From the NCBI RefSeq assembly GCF_900141805.1, contig NZ_FQYN01000002.1, positions 1 through 64,000 on the forward strand: a DNA stretch of 64,000 bases, read 5' to 3'. The notes under the pieces were generated by a model. It searched no databases. It was not told the DNA's origin and saw only the letters and a list, made by a program, of their open reading frames with translations. The position numbers were made by a program, and so were the translations under genes. Source of the DNA: Hymenobacter daecheongensis DSM 21074. Lineage in GTDB: Bacteria; Bacteroidota; Bacteroidia; Cytophagales; Hymenobacteraceae. Shown in pieces: positions 58,706 to 64,000 of this stretch (positions are counted from its first letter, which is position 1; each line of letters opens with the position of its first letter).

Positions 58706-61700
58706 GTGCCGCGCTTTCTCTCCATCACGCTCAAAGTTCTGCTTGGCCTGCTCCTGCTGGTGACGCTGGCGGTGGGCGGCCTGCTGCTGGCTTTGCGCAT
58801 TCCGAGCGTGCAGACCCGGCTGGCCCACCAGGCGGCAGCTATGCTGAGCGAGAAGCTGGGGCACCGCGTCATCATTGGCCGGGTGGATGTGCGGCCGTTT
58901 TCCCGGGTGCTGCTCGAAGGCATTCAGGTGCTGGACCGGCGCGGGGGCGAGCTGTTCAGCGTGGGCCGCGCCGATGCCGATATCCGGCTGTTTTCGGTGT
59001 TCGACCCCAGCCACCTGCACGTGGGCAAGCTTATCTTGGAAGAGCCGCGCTTTGCCCTGGTCACCTACGCCAACACGCCCGACTCGACCAACCTGAGCCA
59101 ATTTCTGGGGGCCGTGAAACGCCTGCTGGGGCCCTCCGACACCACCAAAGCCCGCAAGCCCTTCGACTTTAAGATCGAAGCCATCGGCCTGCGCAACGGC
59201 CGCTTCATTCTTGACCGGCAGGACGTGCCCAAAGCGCCCGAATACGGCCGCACGATGGATTACGCCCACATGTACGTGGACAGCATCTACGCCGATGCCA
59301 GCGGCCTGCGCTTCCAGGCCGACTCCATTCATGCCAACATTGTGGGCCTGCGGGCCGTGGACCGGCCCTCCAAAACCCGCCTGCACGAGCTGACGGCCGA
59401 CATGACCTACGCCACCAAGTTCTGGGAATTCGCGGGCCTGAACCTGCGCGTGGGCCGCAGCCAGCTCCACGATTACCTGCGCTTCGACTTTCAGCACTTT
59501 CTCAACTTCACCGATTTCAACGACTCGGTGCGCGTGACGGCCAACCTGCAACCCTCGCGCATTTTTTCCGACGACATTGCCCAGTTTGCGCCCCAGCAAT
59601 CGGTGCGCGATTTGAAGGAAACCGTGCTGATTTCGGGGCAGGCCAAGGGCTATGTGACCAACTTCACCACCAAAAACCTCGACCTCACCTACGGCAAAAA
59701 CACCCACGTTGTGGGCAATTTCGACGTGAAGGGCCTGCCCAATCTGAAGGAAAGCTTCGTGTCGGCGCGCCTGAAACCCTCGGTGATTGACGGGCGCGAC
59801 ATCCAGCGCTACATCCCCGACTCGGGCTGGCCCTACGTGCAGCGGCTGGGCACGGTGCGGCTGAAGGGCGAGTTCCTGGGCTTTTATAACGACTTTGTGG
59901 CCAACGGCGCGTTTCAGACGGCGCTGGGCGACGTGGTGTCGGACGTGAACATAAAGTTTAAAACCGACCCGCGCTACTCCAGCTACGAAGGCCAGGTGCG
60001 CACCACCGGCTTCCAGCTGGGCAAGCTGCTCGGCGACGAAAGCACCATCCGCGACATCACCATGAACGGGCGCGTGGAAGGCGTGGGCTTCCGGCCCGAA
60101 AGCGCCCGCCTGAAGGCCAACGCCACCGTGCAGAGCATCTGGCTGAACGGCTACCGCTTCCGCAACATCACCACCAACGGGCAGTTCAGCCAGCAAGCCT
60201 TCGCGGGCAAGCTGGCCGTGAACGACCCCAACCTGCAGCTCAGCGCCACTGGCAACATCGACCTGAATAAAACCCGCCAGGCCTTTGATGTGAAGGCCAA
60301 CGTGAAGCGGGCCGACCTGCGGGCGCTGGGCCTCACCAAACAGCGCATCACGCTGGCTACCACCGCCGATGCCGATTTTCGGGGCCTGAAGCTGGATGAT
60401 CTGATCGGGACCATTAAGCTGCGCGGCTCGCGGCTGGGCTACGAGGGCAAAACCGTGGCCATCGACACCTTCGATGTGGTGAGCCGGCGTGCGGCCGGGC
60501 AGCGCCAGCTGCGCGTGCGCTCGGAAGTACTGAACCTGGACGCGGCCGGCAACTTCAACTTCACCACCGTGGCCCGCGACGTGCAGACGCTGCTCACGGA
60601 ATACGAGCTGAACTTCGAGAGCAACCAGGCGGCCACCGCGGCCTACTACCGCCGCAAGCGCCAGCGCCCCATCGCCGACTACGCCATTGCCCTGAACCTG
60701 TATCTGAAGCGGGCCAACCCCGTGCTGCACCTGTTTGTGCCCCAGCTCACGCTCTCCGACTATTCCAAAGTTGATGGCTCGTTTCGCAACGGGCTGACCT
60801 CGATTTTTGAGTTGGCCGGCCACTTCGACGGAGTTAAATACGACAGCATCCGGGCAGTGAATACCGATTTTGAATTCACGACTTCCAAGCTACCCTACCG
60901 GCCCGAGGTACTGGCGCAGGCCAACATTACTTCTGAGCGGCAGGTGCTGCCTGGCCTGGGCAAGACTGAAAAGTTCTACATCGAAGGCGTGTGGGACCAG
61001 CAGCGCATCAACTTTTCCACCTCGCTGGCCCAGACGGGCACTACCAACAAAGCCACCATCAACGGGGCGCTGGGCTTTCTGCCGCAAGCCATTCAGATTG
61101 TGTTCCGGCAGTCGGGCGTGAACCTGCTGGGCAAGGACTGGACCATTGCGGCCGATAACTCGGTCATTATTTCGGGCAAAGGCTCGGAGTTCGATATTCA
61201 GCACCTGAGCCTGAGCAACGGGGCGCAGAGCGTGAGTGCGCAGGGTTTTTTGTCGGCTTCCAATCCGAATAAAAAGCTGAAGCTGGCGCTGAAGGACTTT
61301 CAGCTGGCCACGCTTGGCTCGCTCAGCACCCAGCAGATCGGAGGCCGCGTGAATGCCGAAGGCACCATCAGCGGGGTATTCGGGCCGCTGGAAATCAACA
61401 GCACGCTGAACGTGGACTCGCTCACGCTGGACAAAACCCTGATCGGCGACGTGCGCGGGCGCGGCGACTGGCACAACGGCACCAACCACCTCGACGTGGA
61501 CCTGGACGTGATTCGGGAGCAGCAGCGGGTGGTACGGCTGGCGGGCACCTACGCCCCGCGCGAAAAAGACCAGCAGCTTAACCTGACCGCCCTGCTCGAC
61601 AACGCGCCAGTGAAGCTGGCCGAGCCGTTTCTCAAAACGCTGTTCCGCGACGTGAGCGGCACGGCCATGGGCACGCTGCGCCTCACCGGCCGCCTGGCCG

Positions 61701-63289
61701 CCCCGGTCATGGTCGGCGACCTGGACGTGAGCGACGGCAAGCTGACCTTCATCTACCTGAATACCACCTACACTTTTGCCGACCGGATTCGCTTCGCCGA
61801 GGATGGCATTGTGCTGCGCAACATTCGGTTGCGCGACCCGCTGGGCAACTCGGGCACGATTGACGGGGTTATCTACGAGAAGGGCTTTCAGGATATGCGC
61901 CTGGATCTGCGGGCCACGTTCACGAAGCTGCTGGTGCTGAACACGAGTCGCAAGGACAACGAGCTGTATTTCGGCACGGCCTACGCCACCGGCGATGCCC
62001 GCGTGCGCGGCCCGGCCGACAACCTGGTGGTGAACGTGACGGCCCGCAGCGAAGCCGGCACCCGTCTTTCCCTGCCCCTCGACAACGCCGCCAAGGCCGA
62101 AAAAGCGAACTACATAAAGTTCGTGAACCGCAACGTGCCCGATACCGCCACCACCGTGAAAGTGCCCACGGCGGCCACCGGCCGGGTCGATCTGGCCGGC
62201 ATCCGGCTGAACTTCAACCTGACCGTGACCCCGGATGCCTACATCGAGATTCTGCTGGATGAAAGCACCGGCGACGTAATTCGGGGCACCGCCACCGGAC
62301 AGCTGCGCCTGAACATCGACACCCGCGGCGACTTCAATATGTACGGCGCGGTGGAAATCGTGCGCGGGGCCTACAATTTCACCCTGCAGGGGCTGGTAAA
62401 CAAGGAGTTTGTGGTGCGCCCCGGCGGAACCATCACCTGGAACGGCGACCCGCTGCAGGGCGAGATGAACGTGACAGCGGCCTATACCCAGCGCACGTCA
62501 TTGGCCCCGATTCTGGCCACCAACAATGCTGTGGTGCCCGTGACGGCCGTGATGAACCTGACTGGCCCGCTGCTGCTGCCCATCATTCGGCTGAATCTGG
62601 AGTTCAACGACATTCCGTCGTCGTTGGAGGGCGAGCTGACGCCGTTTTTGTCGGCGCTGCGCAACGACGAGCAGGAGTTGAATCGGCAGGTTTTCAGCCT
62701 GATAGTGTTCCGGCAGCTCACTTCGCCCGGCTCACTGGCCTCGGTCACGTCGCTGCGGGGCGGCGTGGGCGATAATGCCCTGGGCAACAGCGTGGGGCAG
62801 ATTATCTCGACCCAGTTGGGTTTGCTTACTTCCCAGATTGACCCGAATCTGGAAATCTCCTTCAACTTCAACGGCATCACGGCCGAGCAGCTGCAGGCCC
62901 TGCAGGTGCGCCTGAGCTACAGCTTCCTCAACGGCCGCCTGCGCGTGACGCGCGAAGGCGGCTTCAGCAGCAACCCAGCCACGCCCACCGGCGCGCCGGG
63001 CACCGGTGCCGCCGCCCAGGCCTCCCTGCTCGGCGACCTGAGCCTGGAGTATTACCTGCGCCCCGACGGGAAATTTCGCGCCAAGCTGCGCTACGAAACC
63101 ACCCCGCGCGACTACAGCGACGTGACCACCCAGAACCAGGCCCGCGCCGGCGTCAGCTTGCTGCACACCGAGCAGTTCGACTCGTTCCGGGAGCTGTTTT
63201 CGCGCAAGCGCCTCACCCGCCGCGACGCCGCCACCCGCAAAGCCCGCGAAGTGCTGAACGTAGACGACGACCCACGCACGGTGCTTTAA
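58706..63289 (+). CDS. tamB: TamB-type translocation/assembly module protein
   Basis: 1527 residues with a GTG start at 58706. One N-terminal anchor (ITLKVLLGLLLLVTLAVGGLL) followed by a very long beta-helical body that alternates strands (LHERLTADMTY-type to LNVDSLTLDKTLIGDVRGRG) and bridges the periplasm, and the DUF490 C-terminal domain (DFNMYGAVEIVRGAYNFTLQ, TITWNGDPLQGEMNVTAAYT, LEISFNFNGITAEQLQALQV). TamB-like proteins move lipids, or with TamA barrels, to the outer membrane. No TamA gene is present. It is divergent from tsaD, as in many Bacteroidota. Confidence 0.95.
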   Translation: MPRFLSITLKVLLGLLLLVTLAVGGLLLALRIPSVQTRLAHQAAAMLSEKLGHRVIIGRVDVRPFSRVLLEGIQVLDRRGGELFSVGRADADIRLFSVFDPSHLHVGKLILEEPRFALVTYANTPDSTNLSQFLGAVKRLLGPSDTTKARKPFDFKIEAIGLRNGRFILDRQDVPKAPEYGRTMDYAHMYVDSIYADASGLRFQADSIHANIVGLRAVDRPSKTRLHELTADMTYATKFWEFAGLNLRVGRSQLHDYLRFDFQHFLNFTDFNDSVRVTANLQPSRIFSDDIAQFAPQQSVRDLKETVLISGQAKGYVTNFTTKNLDLTYGKNTHVVGNFDVKGLPNLKESFVSARLKPSVIDGRDIQRYIPDSGWPYVQRLGTVRLKGEFLGFYNDFVANGAFQTALGDVVSDVNIKFKTDPRYSSYEGQVRTTGFQLGKLLGDESTIRDITMNGRVEGVGFRPESARLKANATVQSIWLNGYRFRNITTNGQFSQQAFAGKLAVNDPNLQLSATGNIDLNKTRQAFDVKANVKRADLRALGLTKQRITLATTADADFRGLKLDDLIGTIKLRGSRLGYEGKTVAIDTFDVVSRRAAGQRQLRVRSEVLNLDAAGNFNFTTVARDVQTLLTEYELNFESNQAATAAYYRRKRQRPIADYAIALNLYLKRANPVLHLFVPQLTLSDYSKVDGSFRNGLTSIFELAGHFDGVKYDSIRAVNTDFEFTTSKLPYRPEVLAQANITSERQVLPGLGKTEKFYIEGVWDQQRINFSTSLAQTGTTNKATINGALGFLPQAIQIVFRQSGVNLLGKDWTIAADNSVIISGKGSEFDIQHLSLSNGAQSVSAQGFLSASNPNKKLKLALKDFQLATLGSLSTQQIGGRVNAEGTISGVFGPLEINSTLNVDSLTLDKTLIGDVRGRGDWHNGTNHLDVDLDVIREQQRVVRLAGTYAPREKDQQLNLTALLDNAPVKLAEPFLKTLFRDVSGTAMGTLRLTGRLAAPVMVGDLDVSDGKLTFIYLNTTYTFADRIRFAEDGIVLRNIRLRDPLGNSGTIDGVIYEKGFQDMRLDLRATFTKLLVLNTSRKDNELYFGTAYATGDARVRGPADNLVVNVTARSEAGTRLSLPLDNAAKAEKANYIKFVNRNVPDTATTVKVPTAATGRVDLAGIRLNFNLTVTPDAYIEILLDESTGDVIRGTATGQLRLNIDTRGDFNMYGAVEIVRGAYNFTLQGLVNKEFVVRPGGTITWNGDPLQGEMNVTAAYTQRTSLAPILATNNAVVPVTAVMNLTGPLLLPIIRLNLEFNDIPSSLEGELTPFLSALRNDEQELNRQVFSLIVFRQLTSPGSLASVTSLRGGVGDNALGNSVGQIISTQLGLLTSQIDPNLEISFNFNGITAEQLQALQVRLSYSFLNGRLRVTREGGFSSNPATPTGAPGTGAAAQASLLGDLSLEYYLRPDGKFRAKLRYETTPRDYSDVTTQNQARAGVSLLHTEQFDSFRELFSRKRLTRRDAATRKAREVLNVDDDPRTVL

Positions 63290-63314
63290 GGGGAAGTTAA
63301 AACTAGAGCTAGCG

Positions 63315-63458
63315 GCTAAGCTCCCCTCCTTTTTTCAAGGAGGGGTTGGGGGTGGTCAGCTAGAGCTAGAAAGTCGTTGTACAGTAACTAGAGCTAGAAG
63401 ATCGTTCAACGATTGAACCACCCCCAACCCCTCCTTGAAAAAAGGAGGGGAGCTTAGC
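63315..63458. repeat. Interspersed inverted repeat, family F copy 2
   Basis: Perfect 42-bp arms 63315-63356 and 63417-63458 (GCTAAGCTCCCCTCCTTTTT... with ...AAGGAGGGGTTGGGGGTGGT). Each arm itself folds (CCCCTCC-TTTTTTC-AAGGAGGGG). Three CTAGAGCTAG-type words are scattered at 63302, 63360 and 63388. It lies between tamB and ftsX. Confidence 0.9.
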
Positions 63459-63515
63459 TTAGCCTCTGGTTTTAACTGCTGGCTCCTAGCTTCCCAATGC
63501 TTACTTTTGCCCCCA

Positions 63516-64000
63516 ATGCCCCAGAATCGTCCGACCCGTAAAAAGAAGCTTGGCAATTATCCGCACCTGATGGTGGTGTTCAGCATCACGCTGGCGTTGC
63601 TGGTTATCGGGCTATTCGGACTGCTGCTGATTCATGCCCACAAGCTCTCCAACCTGGTGAAGGAGAACATTGAGATGCAGGTATATCTGGAGCGCGACCT
63701 GCCCGAAACCGAGCTGCTGCGCCTGCAGCAGGACTTTGGCCGCAAAAAATACATTGCCTTCAAAGACGACCAGCCTCAGGTGCGCTTTCTTTCCAAGGAG
63801 GAAGGTGCCAAGCAGTTTATGGAGCAGACCGGCGAGGATTTCCAGCAGTTTCTGGGCGACAATCCGCTGCGCGACGCCTACATTCTGAAAATCAACGCCG
63901 ACTACTCCGACTCATTAAACCTGCGCAAGATTGAGCAGGATTTGAAGGCCCAGGCGGGCGTGCACGAGGTGCAATACGTGCAGAGCCTGATTACGTCCAT
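63516..64000 (+). CDS. ftsX: Cell division protein FtsX, N-terminal part
   Basis: At least 161 residues, cut by the right edge. N-terminal cytoplasmic tail RKKKLGNYPHLMVVFSITLA, one transmembrane helix, then the FtsX extracellular domain (NIEMQVYLERDLPETELLRL, KYIAFKDDQPQVRFLSKEEG, FQQFLGDNPLRDAYILKINA, IEQDLKAQAGVHEVQYVQSL). With FtsE it controls septal peptidoglycan hydrolases. An ATG at 63497 is in another frame and stops after 14 codons. Confidence 0.92.
   Translation, partial: MPQNRPTRKKKLGNYPHLMVVFSITLALLVIGLFGLLLIHAHKLSNLVKENIEMQVYLERDLPETELLRLQQDFGRKKYIAFKDDQPQVRFLSKEEGAKQFMEQTGEDFQQFLGDNPLRDAYILKINADYSDSLNLRKIEQDLKAQAGVHEVQYVQSLITS

Noticed and set aside
58586..60823. 745-codon frame opposite tamB
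   Set aside because: Shadow frame of the TamB gene.
63497..63541. ATG upstream of ftsX
   Set aside because: Different frame, stops after 14 codons; the ATG at 63516 opens the ftsX frame.

Overview
The window looks like a chromosomal segment of a high-GC member of the Bacteroidota, most likely Hymenobacter or a close relative in the Cytophagales. The basis is: high-GC codon usage, a T9SS-type C-terminal sorting domain, a fused phosphoserine phosphatase/phosphoglycerate dehydrogenase, a TamB-type protein divergent from tsaD, an extended Bacteroidota-type signal peptidase I, promoters of the TAnnTTTG type, and many long inverted repeats lying between genes. The genus is inferred from memory of these families; no search was run.

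Layout. 1-405 is the right-hand end of a Tn3-family transposon. 455-7466 is an outer-membrane protein and an alpha-glucan block (GH31 glucosidase, an amputated glycogen-synthase-like glycosyltransferase, a YdeI-like protein, glgB). 7614-20754 is mostly cell-envelope and secreted proteins (gamma-glutamyltransferase, a secreted GH31 with a C-terminal FlgD-like domain, a class D beta-lactamase homologue without its catalytic residues, YceI, an AraC regulator with a membrane sensor, a DUF421 protein, a serine hydrolase). 20963-25060 holds an AT-richer AlbA/RecG-like regulator and the serB-serA fusion. 25327-28945 holds a T9SS cargo protein and a PBP4-type DD-peptidase. 29219-35660 holds pyrG, yidC, a DUF6438 protein and a peptide-binding lipoprotein.

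35846-41824 is a chromosome segregation and housekeeping cluster, parA - parB - DUF5683 - dapB - lepB. It is interrupted between parA and parB by an AT-rich lipoprotein gene and a split parS-like palindrome. 42009-50199 has ung, apaG, two methyltransferases, kdsA, a membrane-anchored coiled-coil protein, cyanophycin synthetase and tRNA-Cys. 50451-52601 is ribosomal protein S1 with a long extra C-terminal tail. 53006-63289 has an alpha/beta hydrolase, a front-end fatty acid desaturase, an HNH protein, an NlpC/P60 protein, smpB, tsaD and tamB. The window ends inside ftsX.

The strongest unexplained signal is a set of about a dozen interspersed repeats, 100-230 bp each, built as two long inverted arms around a central hairpin. 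In several families the hairpin has the form AAAGCCC...GGGCTTT. Three families share one arm formula (GTCAT, three bases, GAG, a variable linker, then a GAAG-type block). Every copy follows at least one stop codon, some within 2-7 bp, and none lies in a divergent promoter gap. They look like mobile or self-spreading bidirectional terminators. Other notable points are the pseudo-beta-lactamase, the split parS, the S1 tail and the half glycosyltransferase.
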